The position numbers were made by a program, and so were the translations under genes. A model generated the notes under the pieces. It saw only the letters and a list, made by a program, of their open reading frames with translations, did no database searches and was not told the origin of the DNA. Shown here one piece after another: positions 1-6,808 of a stretch of DNA of 13,982 nt. How positions within the stretch are numbered: the stretch's first letter is position 1; each line of letters starts with the position of its first letter. The stretch is from Rickettsiales bacterium (GTDB lineage Bacteria > Pseudomonadota > Alphaproteobacteria > Rickettsiales > UBA1997), in contig CANKYC010000027.1 in NCBI GenBank assembly GCA_947487845.1, positions 1-13,982 of the forward strand, in the 5' to 3' direction.

Positions 1-11
1 TTGGATTTCAA

Positions 12-974
12 TTAATTTTTAACCCTCAAATCCTCTAATATTTTTTCCGCTTTTCCATCGTCGAGCATTGATTTTGCTAGTTCAATGCCTTCTTCGATTT
101 TCTCAACTTTATTGGCTAATTTTAGGGCGAAAGCGGAATTTAGAATTACGATATCGCGATAAGCCGATTTTTCGCCTTGCAAAAGGGCGATTAATTTTTG
201 GGCATTATGTTTTGGATCTTTGCCTTTCAAGGCTTCAAGTCCAATTTTTTTAAAGCCAAATTTTTGCGGGTTAATAATTTCTTCGTCAAAAATTTTGCCA
301 TTTTCTAAGCGCAATAAATAAGAATCGCTGCAAAGCGAAATTTCATCCATGCCATCAAATCCGTGAACTATATAAATTTTTTTAGCATTTTGTTGCGCGG
401 CGAGCATTTTTTTCATCACATCTTTTTTTGCAGTTCCAATAAGCTGGAAGCTTGTATTTGCTGGGTTTAATAGCGGCCCTAAAAAATTAAAAATTGTTGG
501 AATTGCTAAAGATTGGCGAATTTCGGCAACATTTTTTAAAGCTTCGTGAAAAAAGGGCGCAAATAAAAAGCATAAATTTTTCTCGCGCAGGTTTTTTTCA
601 ATTTCGGGAATTTCTGAAGAAATTTTTATTCCTAGCTCCGAAAAAATATCGGCGGAACCAGATTGCGATGAAATTGCTTTATTGCCATGTTTTGCAACCG
701 GAATTCCAGTCGCTGCAACCACAAAACAAACGGCGGTTGAAATGTTTAAAGTGTTTAATTTGTCGCCGCCGGTTCCGCAAACATCAATGGCATTTTGAGG
801 TGCGGAAATTTTTTTCATGCGTTTTCTTAAGGCAGAAACGGCGCCGATAAAGGCATTTTCGGGAAGGTTTTTTTGGTTGAGATCGAGGAGGAATTTTTTG
901 ATTTCAGTGTTATCAATTTTTAAGTCGATAATTTGGTCGAAAATTTCTTCGTAATTTTTTGAGGTGAGGTTCAT
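12..974 (-). CDS. trpD: Anthranilate phosphoribosyltransferase
   Basis: TrpD transfers the phosphoribosyl group of PRPP to anthranilate, the second step of tryptophan synthesis, in the cytosol. The 320-residue product has the family landmarks in order. These are a helical N-terminal region, the PRPP-binding GTGGD loop at residues 67-71, a KHGNKA...SGSAD segment near 95-108, and the anthranilate-site block with FLFAP followed by a RQSLAIPTIFNFLGPLLNP stretch. Length is close to the usual 330-345, and start and stop look intact. The ATG at 972-974 has only an A/T-rich leader with no evident Shine-Dalgarno sequence. It lies downstream of trpG on the same strand, but 247 bp of repeats separate them, so co-transcription is plausible but not certain. 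No trpE, trpC, trpF, trpB or trpA is visible. Family assignment is very secure. Confidence 0.95.
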   Translation of the reverse strand: MNLTSKNYEEIFDQIIDLKIDNTEIKKFLLDLNQKNLPENAFIGAVSALRKRMKKISAPQNAIDVCGTGGDKLNTLNISTAVCFVVAATGIPVAKHGNKAISSQSGSADIFSELGIKISSEIPEIEKNLREKNLCFLFAPFFHEALKNVAEIRQSLAIPTIFNFLGPLLNPANTSFQLIGTAKKDVMKKMLAAQQNAKKIYIVHGFDGMDEISLCSDSYLLRLENGKIFDEEIINPQKFGFKKIGLEALKGKDPKHNAQKLIALLQGEKSAYRDIVILNSAFALKLANKVEKIEEGIELAKSMLDDGKAEKILEDLRVKN

Positions 975-1000
975 TAAATTTTTTTATTAGATAAGTTTTT

Positions 1001-1077
1001 GATGTCATCCTGAGTTTGTTGAAGGGTGATTCGGGTTTGAGACTTGAATCACCCTTCGACAAGCTCAGGGTGACATC
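1001..1077. repeat. Palindromic repeat, 32-bp arms (copy 1)
   Basis: The arms 1001-1032 and 1046-1077 are inverted copies differing at three positions, around a 13-nt loop. The right arm contains CACCCTTCGACAAGCTCAGG. The same element, in opposite orientation and with a related loop, recurs at 8726-8803. All three mismatches are transitions that leave G-U pairs in one transcript. It sits between trpG and trpD. Similar palindromes are widespread intergenic repeats in many bacterial genomes (recalled, not searched). Confidence 0.9.
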
Positions 1078-1110
1078 GAGGTTTTTTTTAAGAAAGGCTA
1101 GAACTTAAAC

Positions 1111-1240
1111 TAGATCCAAACTTAGATCTAAACTTAGATCTAAATTAGAGATCAAATCAGATCTAAACTTAGATCTAAATTAGAGATCAAATCAGATCTA
1201 AACTTAGATCTAAATTAGAGATCAAATCAGATCTAAAAAG
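1111..1240. repeat. 35-bp tandem array, GATC-rich, touching the trpG 3' end
   Basis: Three identical 35-bp units occupy 1124-1158, 1159-1193 and 1194-1228, with partial units on both sides (from 1111, and 1229-1240). Each unit begins AGATCTAAACTTAGATCTAA and holds two AGATCT palindromes plus one more GATC. There are 11 GATC sites in 130 bp. The right partial unit lies inside trpG and encodes its last residues, and the trpG stop codon (1222-1224) is in the third unit. There are no variable spacers, so this is not a CRISPR array. Confidence 0.93.
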
Positions 1241-1788
1241 TTTTTAATAATCTGATGCCCATGCTCCGACGCAATTGATTCGGGGTGAAATTGCACGCCG
1301 TAGATTTTCAATTTTCTATGGGCGATTGCCATGATAATTCCGTCTTTTGTTTCGGCGGTTATTTCCAAATCAGTCGGACAAGTTTCTTTTTCAATAATCA
1401 GCGAATGATAACGCGTTGCTTTGAAGGGCGAGGGCAAGTTTTTAAAAAGATTTTTTCCTTTATGAAAAATTTCGCTGATTTTTCCATGCATCGGATAAGT
1501 TTTTATAACCTTGCCACCAAAGGCTTGACCGATGGATTGATGTCCCAAGCAAACGCCAAAAATTGGGAAAATTCCCTGTAATTTTTCAATGACATCTAAG
1601 CAAATTCCGGCCTCATTTGGCGTACAAGGGCCGGGAGATAAAACGATACCGCGCGGATTTAATTTTTTGATTTCATCGATTGTGATTTCATCGTTACGTT
1701 TAACAAGAACTTCTTTTTCTCCGGCTTGAATTAGATAATGGTAAAGGTTGTAGGTGAAACTGTCGTAGTTGTCGATTAGGAGGATCAT
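1222..1788 (-). CDS. trpG: Anthranilate synthase glutamine amidotransferase subunit (TrpG/PabA family)
   Basis: This class I glutamine amidotransferase (188 residues, full length) supplies ammonia from glutamine to the chorismate-using subunit of anthranilate synthase. The substrate-binding SPGPCTPNEAG stretch is at 51-61. The nucleophile elbow GVCLGHQ is at 78-84, with Cys80 as the catalytic cysteine. The remaining triad residues are His168 and Glu170 in FHPES. The N-terminal DNYDSFTYN is typical. TrpG and PabA (folate pathway) cannot be separated reliably by motif, and in many bacteria one protein serves both. Its position upstream of trpD on the same strand favours TrpG. The partner trpE/pabB is not in the window. 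The last codons and the stop codon lie in the 35-bp tandem array. No Shine-Dalgarno sequence is seen before the ATG at 1786-1788. Confidence 0.92.
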   Translation of the reverse strand: MILLIDNYDSFTYNLYHYLIQAGEKEVLVKRNDEITIDEIKKLNPRGIVLSPGPCTPNEAGICLDVIEKLQGIFPIFGVCLGHQSIGQAFGGKVIKTYPMHGKISEIFHKGKNLFKNLPSPFKATRYHSLIIEKETCPTDLEITAETKDGIIMAIAHRKLKIYGVQFHPESIASEHGHQIIKNFLDLI

Positions 1789-1827
1789 TTTAGGAATTGG
1801 AAGTTTTATTTAGATCAAGTTAGATCC

Positions 1828-1988
1828 TATACCAAAACACAAATTTATGCTCCCAGCCAACTTCGTCTTTTTGGTAAAAAATTACTCGAAGAATAACGCT
1901 GTATCACTTGATACAGCGCTATTCTTTGTCGCAATTTTTCCTCAAAAATCCTTTGTTGGATGGGAGTATAAATTTATGTTTTGGTATA
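1828..1988. mobile_element. 161-bp imperfect palindrome, MITE-like
   Basis: Arms of about 34 bp (1828-1861 and 1955-1988), starting TATACCAAAACA, match as inverted repeats with three mismatches. A nested inner hairpin (1891-1905 with 1910-1924, one mismatch, 4-nt loop) forms the tip, and the sequence between is partly complementary. Hence the whole element can fold into one long hairpin. TA dinucleotides at both ends could be a TA target duplication, but they are also part of the inverted repeat, so this is unproven. No open reading frame of note lies inside. It sits between fadE and trpG, whose gap of about 317 bp holds only this and the repeat at 1995-2087. Confidence 0.75.
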
Positions 1989-1994
1989 AAACAA

Positions 1995-2087
1995 TTTCAG
2001 GATGACGATGTGAAGAAATTTTCTGTTTAACTTAAGCGCAGAAACTTAAACAAAAACTCCGTCATCCCGAACTTGTTTCAGGATCTA
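1995..2087. repeat. Split palindromic repeat
   Basis: TTTCAGGATGACG at 1995-2007 is inversely repeated, with one mismatch, at 2060-2071 (CGTCATCCCGAA). The rest of the right half runs to GGATCTA at 2087. The 50-odd bases between contain a shorter inverted pair (TTTCTG/CAGAAA). The right half resembles the hairpin at 12086-12112, so these may be members of one repeat family. Confidence 0.6.
2055..2084 (-). terminator. Probable fadE terminator built from a repeat
   Basis: On the minus strand, ATCCTGAA pairs with TTCGGGAT (2077-2084 with 2064-2071, one G-U pair, 5-nt loop). A few bases later comes GTTTTTG, about 20 nt beyond the fadE stop at 2106. The stem is short and the T run modest, so confidence is moderate. 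Confidence 0.5.
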
Positions 2088-2105
2088 GCATGATTCTAAA
2101 GATAT

Positions 2106-4553
2106 TTAAATTTTCTTATATTCTTCCAAAGAATATTCATCTACTTGCATTGCATCAAGCACCGCAGCCGCTGCTTCTTGCATTAGATTTTTTTCTTCAG
2201 AAGTTATTACTGATTTTTCAAAAGCCATTTCAATCAAATCTTGAGCATGTTTGCGGGGTAAGGTTTGGGCTTTAATTGCTGTTTTAATTTTATCAAAAGC
2301 AGATTGCGATTTTTCGTGAAGCATTAAGGCATTTTCAATGCGACCAAGGTTATCGTTTTTATCTTTTGAAACAAAAATTCCTTCCGTCAAAGATTCACGA
2401 AACGAACCATTTTTAATAAAGTTTTTAACCACTTTATGCTGAAGAGAATCGCTGGCTGGGCAACTAAAAGAATTGAATCTGGCCCACATTGCAAATGGAA
2501 ATATAAATATTTTTCCAATAGAGCCGAAAAGATTTTGGTAAAGCCCTTCAATTGCAATTTGAGCTTTTCCAAGTTGCTCTTTCATCGCATGTTCAACTAA
2601 AGGAATTTCCTCTTTTTTACGGCCATTTTCGTCAAATTTTTTCAAGATACAAACGCCCAAATACATTGCAGAAAGCGCGTCGCCAAAGCGCCCATTTATC
2701 TTTTCTTTGCGTTTTAAATTGCCGCCAAAGCGCGCAATTGCAACGTCAGCAAGTAAGGCAAATGTTGCGGAAATCCAAGCGATTTTCCTTTCATATTTGG
2801 CAATCACGCCGCATTTAAAAGGTTTTCTGAAGCGTCCACGTGTTGCAGACAAAACAATTGAACGCACTAAATTGCTGATTAAATGATTAATATGACAGAA
2901 AAACGCGCAATCGAAAGCTTTTAAATTATTTTTTTCTAAAGCTTCAATTTCCTTGTAAGCGTAAGGGTGGCACATGATTGCGCCTTGTCCGAAATGGATT
3001 AAGCTGCGAGTCATAATATTTGCGCCTTCAACAGTTATTGAAATTGGAGTTGAAAAATAAGCATTTGCTAAAACGTTGCGCGGACCACGAATGATCGCGC
3101 GTCCACCCATAATATCCATGCCGTCATTAACGTTTTGACGAAACATTTCGGTAGCTTGATATTTAGCGATTGCAGTTAGAACGGCAGGTTTTGCACCAGA
3201 ATCAATTGCGCCAGCGGTGAATGAGCGCATTGCATCTAAGGCGTATGTACGCGAAGCGATGCGAGCTAAAACTTCCTCAATGCCTTCAAATTTTCCAATC
3301 GATGTTCCAAATTGTTGACGGATTGCAGAATAAGCGCTAACGGCGCGCGACACTAGTTTTGAGCCGCCTGCGCTGGTTGAAGGCAGAGAAATTCCGCGTC
3401 CTGCCGCCAAACATTCCATTAACATTTTCCAGCCTTTTCCAAGACCATTTTCACCGCCAATTACGGCATCTATTTCAACAATAACATTTTCCCCATTTAT
3501 TGGAGAATTTACAAACGGAGTTCCAAGTGGATCATGTCTGCGACCTTGACGAACTCCCGGAGTTGTGTGCGGAACTAAGGCGCAAGTTATGCCAACATTT
3601 ATTTTATCTGATAAAAGTTTTTCTGGGTCACTAAGTTGAAAAGCAACACCGATCACGGTTGCGTAAGCGCCAAGTGTTATATAGCGCTTGCTCCAATTCA
3701 TACGGATTTTTAATTTTCCGTCCAAATCTTTAAATAAAACGCCATTAGAAATAATTGAAGTGGCATCTGATCCTGCGGCTGTTTCGGTTAAAGCGAAACA
3801 CGGCAAATCGCGACCATCAGCAAGGCGAGGTAAATAATGATCACGTTGCGCTTTTGTTCCGTAATGCATCAATAATTCAGCGGGTCCAAGTGAGTTTGGA
3901 ACCATTGCGGTAATTGCCAAAGGAACTGATCGTGAAGAAAGTTTTTGGATTATTGAACTATGCGCATAAGCAGAAAATCCAAGGCCGCCAAATTCTTTTG
4001 GAATGATGATACCGAAGAATTTTTTTGCACGTAAAAAATTCCAAACATTTTCTGGTAAGTCGCGCAATTTTTGTACTTCATAATCAACGCAGATGCGACA
4101 AAGTTCTTCAACTTCATTATCCATGAAGCTTTGTTCTTCTGGCGTTAGGCGAGGATATTTTTGAGAAAAAATCCAATCGAAATTAGGGCGACCAGAAAAT
4201 AATTCGCCGTCAACCCAGATTGTTCCAGAGGTGAGAGCGATTTTTTCGGTTTCAGAAATTTTTGGTAAAAGCCCGAGCTTTTTGATTATGACAATTAATC
4301 CGCGAGTAATAAAATTACGGCGCAGTGGCGGAATGGCGAGTAGCGAGGCTATTACCGCGTAGGTTCCCCAGAAGGTTTGATTTAAATCAAGTTTTAAGAA
4401 AAAAAATGTGAGGATAAAAAGATAAGAAAAGATCGAAAATTTTTTGTAAGCGTAGATGATGCAGAAAAATAATATTATGAATCCGAGATGCGGAATTTCA
4501 TTTAATAAGGCAGTTACTTTTTCTAGTAAAACTAATGGTTCGAAATTGTTCAT
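2106..4553 (-). CDS. fadE: FadE-type acyl-CoA dehydrogenase
   Basis: The 815-residue protein matches the long FadE class (E. coli FadE is 814 residues), which catalyses the first, FAD-dependent step of fatty acid beta-oxidation. Two hydrophobic segments near residues 18-70 suggest membrane anchoring. The dehydrogenase core then follows, with an N-terminal PNSLGPAELL block and the FAD/substrate stretch CFALTETAAGSDA. A WSKRYITL motif and GRGISLPSTSAGG come next. ITVEGANIMTRS carries the probable catalytic base Glu509, and the FGQGAIMCHPY segment follows it. The C-terminal 250 or so residues correspond to the FadE-specific extension (DUF1974-like). It is the last gene of the likely hisE-erpA-glyQ-fadE operon, 36 nt after the glyQ stop codon. 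The pairing with glyQ is probably positional rather than functional. The ATG at 4551-4553 has an A/T-rich leader without a Shine-Dalgarno sequence. Confidence 0.95.
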   Translation of the reverse strand: MNNFEPLVLLEKVTALLNEIPHLGFIILFFCIIYAYKKFSIFSYLFILTFFFLKLDLNQTFWGTYAVIASLLAIPPLRRNFITRGLIVIIKKLGLLPKISETEKIALTSGTIWVDGELFSGRPNFDWIFSQKYPRLTPEEQSFMDNEVEELCRICVDYEVQKLRDLPENVWNFLRAKKFFGIIIPKEFGGLGFSAYAHSSIIQKLSSRSVPLAITAMVPNSLGPAELLMHYGTKAQRDHYLPRLADGRDLPCFALTETAAGSDATSIISNGVLFKDLDGKLKIRMNWSKRYITLGAYATVIGVAFQLSDPEKLLSDKINVGITCALVPHTTPGVRQGRRHDPLGTPFVNSPINGENVIVEIDAVIGGENGLGKGWKMLMECLAAGRGISLPSTSAGGSKLVSRAVSAYSAIRQQFGTSIGKFEGIEEVLARIASRTYALDAMRSFTAGAIDSGAKPAVLTAIAKYQATEMFRQNVNDGMDIMGGRAIIRGPRNVLANAYFSTPISITVEGANIMTRSLIHFGQGAIMCHPYAYKEIEALEKNNLKAFDCAFFCHINHLISNLVRSIVLSATRGRFRKPFKCGVIAKYERKIAWISATFALLADVAIARFGGNLKRKEKINGRFGDALSAMYLGVCILKKFDENGRKKEEIPLVEHAMKEQLGKAQIAIEGLYQNLFGSIGKIFIFPFAMWARFNSFSCPASDSLQHKVVKNFIKNGSFRESLTEGIFVSKDKNDNLGRIENALMLHEKSQSAFDKIKTAIKAQTLPRKHAQDLIEMAFEKSVITSEEKNLMQEAAAAVLDAMQVDEYSLEEYKKI

Positions 4554-4589
4554 AAATTAAATATAGTTTTAGATTATTTGTTATAACTC

Positions 4590-5450
4590 TTAATTATTTT
4601 GCCCTTCCACAATCAACTCACAAGCGGCTTTAACCAAGTCGCGAATTTGTCCGATATAAGAAGCGCGTTCGTTAACTGAAACTGCGCCTCTTGCATCAAG
4701 CAAATTCAATAAATGACTTGCTTTTAGTGCTTGTTCATAAGCAGGAATTGGTAATTTTTTAGAAGCTAGAATTTCCGATTGTTGTTTGCTTTCAGAAAAG
4801 TTCCTAAACATGGTTTCTAAATTAGAATGCTCCAAAATGAACGCTGAGTTTTCGATTTCGCTTTGTTTAAAAACATCGCCGTAAGAGATTTTTTTATCTC
4901 CCAAAAGCCCGTTCCAGTTGATGTCAAAAATTGAATCAACGCCCTGAATATGCACAGCGATACGCTCCAAACCATAAGTGATTTCGCCGACAATAACTTC
5001 GCATTCAATGCCGCCAACTTGTTGCATATAGGTGAATTGTGAAATTTCCATGCCGTTGAACCAAACTTCCCAACCTAAGCCCGAAGCGCCGACTGACGGG
5101 TTTTCCCAATCATCTTCAACAAAACGAATATCATTATTTTTGGTATCAAGACCAATTAAATCGAGGCTTTGCAGGTAAAGTTCTTTTATATCTTTGGGCG
5201 CTGGTTTTAACAAAACCTGAAATTGGTAATAATGACTTAAACGATTGGGATTTTGGGCGTATCTTGCATCGGTTGGTCTTCTGCTTGGTTGAACATAAGC
5301 AACTTTCCACGGTTTTTTACCCAGCGCGCGCAGCACAGTTGCTGGATGCAGAGTTCCGGCGCCAACTTCAATATCAATTGGTTGAAGTACAGCACAACCT
5401 TGATTTGCCCAGAATTGTTGCAGGTCGAAAATAATTTTTTGAAAAGACAT
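4590..5450 (-). CDS. glyQ: Glycyl-tRNA synthetase alpha subunit
   Basis: This is the alpha subunit of the tetrameric bacterial glycyl-tRNA synthetase, which makes glycyl-adenylate and, with GlyS, charges tRNA-Gly. The 286-residue product starts [14 protein letters not shown]. It contains the class II catalytic-core signatures of Gly[16 protein letters not shown], a [19 protein letters not shown] block, [19 protein letters not shown] and a [13 protein letters not shown] segment. The frame stays open 96 nt further upstream, but that part overlaps erpA and is unlike GlyQ, so the ATG at 5448-5450 is chosen. It begins one base after the erpA stop (TAA-A-ATG), which suggests translational coupling. 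The beta subunit gene glyS, often adjacent to glyQ, is absent here because fadE follows. Confidence 0.95.
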   Translation of the reverse strand: MSFQKIIFDLQQFWANQGCAVLQPIDIEVGAGTLHPATVLRALGKKPWKVAYVQPSRRPTDARYAQNPNRLSHYYQFQVLLKPAPKDIKELYLQSLDLIGLDTKNNDIRFVEDDWENPSVGASGLGWEVWFNGMEISQFTYMQQVGGIECEVIVGEITYGLERIAVHIQGVDSIFDINWNGLLGDKKISYGDVFKQSEIENSAFILEHSNLETMFRNFSESKQQSEILASKKLPIPAYEQALKASHLLNLLDARGAVSVNERASYIGQIRDLVKAACELIVEGQNN

Positions 5451-5451
5451 T

Positions 5452-5787
5452 TTAAATTGAAAATGAACTTCCGCAGCCGCAATTGGCTTTGGCATTTGGA
5501 TTGTTAACTTTAAAATAAGAAGCGCCGAGTTCGCGGACAAATTCAATTTCAGCGCCGTTTAAAAATTGCAAAGAAGTTTCATCGGTAAGAGCAAGAATTT
5601 CAGAATTTTCTTCAAAAATTTTTATATCATTTTCTTGGCTCTTATTATCGAGTTCAAAGATGTATTGAAAGCCGCTACAACCGCCACCAGAAATTGAAAC
5701 ACGCAAAAATTTATCACGATTTTCATCTTTTTGTTTTATCTCGTGAATGCGCTCTATTGCTGAATTTGTAAGAGTTACATTATTCAT
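5452..5787 (-). CDS. erpA: A-type iron-sulfur cluster carrier (IscA/ErpA/SufA family)
   Basis: This small cytosolic protein (111 residues) receives Fe-S clusters from the assembly scaffold and passes them to apo-enzymes. The three invariant cysteines of the family are present: Cys37 in [10 protein letters not shown], and Cys103 and Cys105 in NCGCGSSF at the C-terminus. Length is typical (about 105-120). The members IscA, SufA and ErpA are hard to separate by eye. The N-terminal [11 protein letters not shown] and the C-terminal [14 protein letters not shown] fit an ErpA-like protein, but no isc or suf genes are nearby, so the symbol is tentative. It sits between hisE (9 nt upstream) and glyQ (1 nt downstream), probably in one transcript. 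Confidence 0.9.
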   Translation of the reverse strand: MNNVTLTNSAIERIHEIKQKDENRDKFLRVSISGGGCSGFQYIFELDNKSQENDIKIFEENSEILALTDETSLQFLNGAEIEFVRELGASYFKVNNPNAKANCGCGSSFSI

Positions 5788-5796
5788 TTTATGTGT

Positions 5797-6117
5797 TTAT
5801 TTTTTCTTATTATTTCTTCTAGTTAACTCACTCAAGATTTCTGAAAACTCAATTTTTTCTGCCGCCATTAAAACCAGATTATGGTAAAATAAATCACAAA
5901 TTTCACCGATTAATTCTTCGCGATTTTTAGCATTAGGATTTTTATCATTTATAAAAGCTGCGATCACAACTTCCAAAGCTTCTTCGCCGATTTTTCTGCT
6001 AATTTTTTCAACGCCTTTTTTAGCTAATTCGTAGGAGTAAGAATTTTCTTCTTTAGTTGCGATTTTATTTTTTATTGTGGCAAAAAGTTCTTCAAGTGTC
6101 AGTTGATTCTCGGACAT
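5797..6117 (-). CDS. hisE: Phosphoribosyl-ATP pyrophosphatase
   Basis: HisE hydrolyses phosphoribosyl-ATP to phosphoribosyl-AMP and pyrophosphate, the second step of histidine synthesis. The 106-residue all-helical MazG-like protein shows the HisE pattern: a SYSYELAKKGVEKISRKIGE segment, then EEALEVVIAA. These provide the Mg-binding glutamates, and GEICDLFYHNLVLMAA provides the Glu/Asp pair. It is a stand-alone HisE rather than the HisI-HisE fusion of enterobacteria. Its usual alphaproteobacterial neighbours (hisF, hisA, hisH, hisB) are not here; erpA follows instead. It is the first gene of the minus-strand run and is divergent from ndk across a 161-bp gap. No Shine-Dalgarno sequence is evident. 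Confidence 0.93.
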   Translation of the reverse strand: MSENQLTLEELFATIKNKIATKEENSYSYELAKKGVEKISRKIGEEALEVVIAAFINDKNPNAKNREELIGEICDLFYHNLVLMAAEKIEFSEILSELTRRNNKKK

Positions 6118-6195
6118 TTTTAATTTTTGAAAAAATTGGATTTTATAATGCCAAAAAACTTAAGGTTGCAGGTTTCAAATGCAAGCAAGTCTTTC

Positions 6196-6222
6196 TTGAC
6201 AAAAAGCATGTTATCTCTAATT
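6196..6222 (+). promoter_or_regulatory. Candidate ndk promoter
   Basis: A consensus TTGACA (-35) lies at 6196-6201. The best -10 candidates are overlapping A/T hexamers around 6216-6223 (TCTAAT, CTAATT, TAATTT), with spacings of 14-16 nt, shorter than the ideal 17. It is about 55-60 nt upstream of the ndk ATG and correctly oriented. The -35 match is good and the -10 is weak. Confidence 0.4.
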
Positions 6223-6278
6223 TGCCGCGCCCTTCTTTTTGTTGAAGAAAAAATTAATCAAAAAAATTATTTAAAAAT

Positions 6279-6701
6279 ATGGCTATCGAAATGACATTGT
6301 CGATCATCAAACCTGATGCGACTGAAAGAAATCTTACTGGGAAAATTAACGCTAAATTTGAAGAAGCTGGTTTAAAAATTGTTGCTCAAAAAAGAATGCA
6401 ATTGTCAGAAAAAATGGCTGGTGAATTTTACGCTGTGCACCGCGAACGTCCATTTTACAATGATCTTGTAAAATTTATGACTTCTGGACCAGTTGTAGTT
6501 CAAGCTCTTAAAGGCGAAAACGCAGTTTTAAAAAACCGTGAAATCATGGGCGCTACAAACCCTGCCAATGCTGATGCTGGAACAATTAGAAAAGAATTTG
6601 CTCTTTCTATTGAAGCAAACTCGGTTCACGGTTCGGACAGTTTGGAAAATGCTAAAAATGAAATCGAATTTTTCTTTGCTGGATATGAAATCGTAGAATA
6701 G
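6279..6701 (+). CDS. ndk: Nucleoside diphosphate kinase
   Basis: Ndk balances nucleoside triphosphate pools by moving the gamma phosphate of ATP to other NDPs through a phospho-histidine. The 140-residue protein is full length. It starts [12 protein letters not shown], has the substrate-binding [17 protein letters not shown] and [16 protein letters not shown] segments, and the active-site NSVHGSDS with His117. It is monocistronic: it diverges from hisE and is followed by a strong intrinsic terminator. The ATG at 6279 is preceded by an A/T-rich stretch without a Shine-Dalgarno sequence. Confidence 0.97.
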   Translation: MAIEMTLSIIKPDATERNLTGKINAKFEEAGLKIVAQKRMQLSEKMAGEFYAVHRERPFYNDLVKFMTSGPVVVQALKGENAVLKNREIMGATNPANADAGTIRKEFALSIEANSVHGSDSLENAKNEIEFFFAGYEIVE

Positions 6702-6724
6702 ATTAATTTTTTCTTGAAAAAACT

Positions 6725-6765
6725 AACGGGGCGTGCTTTTTAAGAGTCGTCCCGTTTTTTTTTTT
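6725..6765 (+). terminator. Rho-independent terminator of ndk
   Basis: AACGGGGCG (6725-6733) pairs with CGTCCCGTT (6748-6756) to form a 9-bp stem with one G-U pair and a 14-nt loop. It is followed by an uninterrupted T run to 6765, and it starts 24 nt after the ndk stop codon. Confidence 0.9.
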
Positions 6766-6808
6766 GCAAAAAAAACGAATTAAAATTAGAATTTTAAACA
6801 TTAAATCG

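Noticed and set aside
1124..1228. Regular 35-bp repeats that might be a CRISPR array or iterons of an origin
   Set aside because: No spacers are present, and there is no dnaA, repA or parAB gene nearby. The array touches the trpG coding end, and dispersed or locally expanded repeat is the simpler reading.
1789..2105. Trp-rich leader peptide or attenuator upstream of trpG
   Set aside because: No short open frame with clustered Trp codons was found; the gap is filled by palindromic repeats.
5451..5546. Longer GlyQ start with a 32-residue N-terminal extension
   Set aside because: The extension overlaps erpA in another frame and does not resemble GlyQ; the internal ATG one base after the erpA stop fits the family.
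6118..6278. tRNA or small RNA gene between hisE and ndk
   Set aside because: There is no cloverleaf or T-loop signature, only a candidate promoter and weak short hairpins.
6764..6808. TTG start giving the effector 15 more residues
   Set aside because: It falls in the T run of the ndk terminator, and an ATG follows at 6809.
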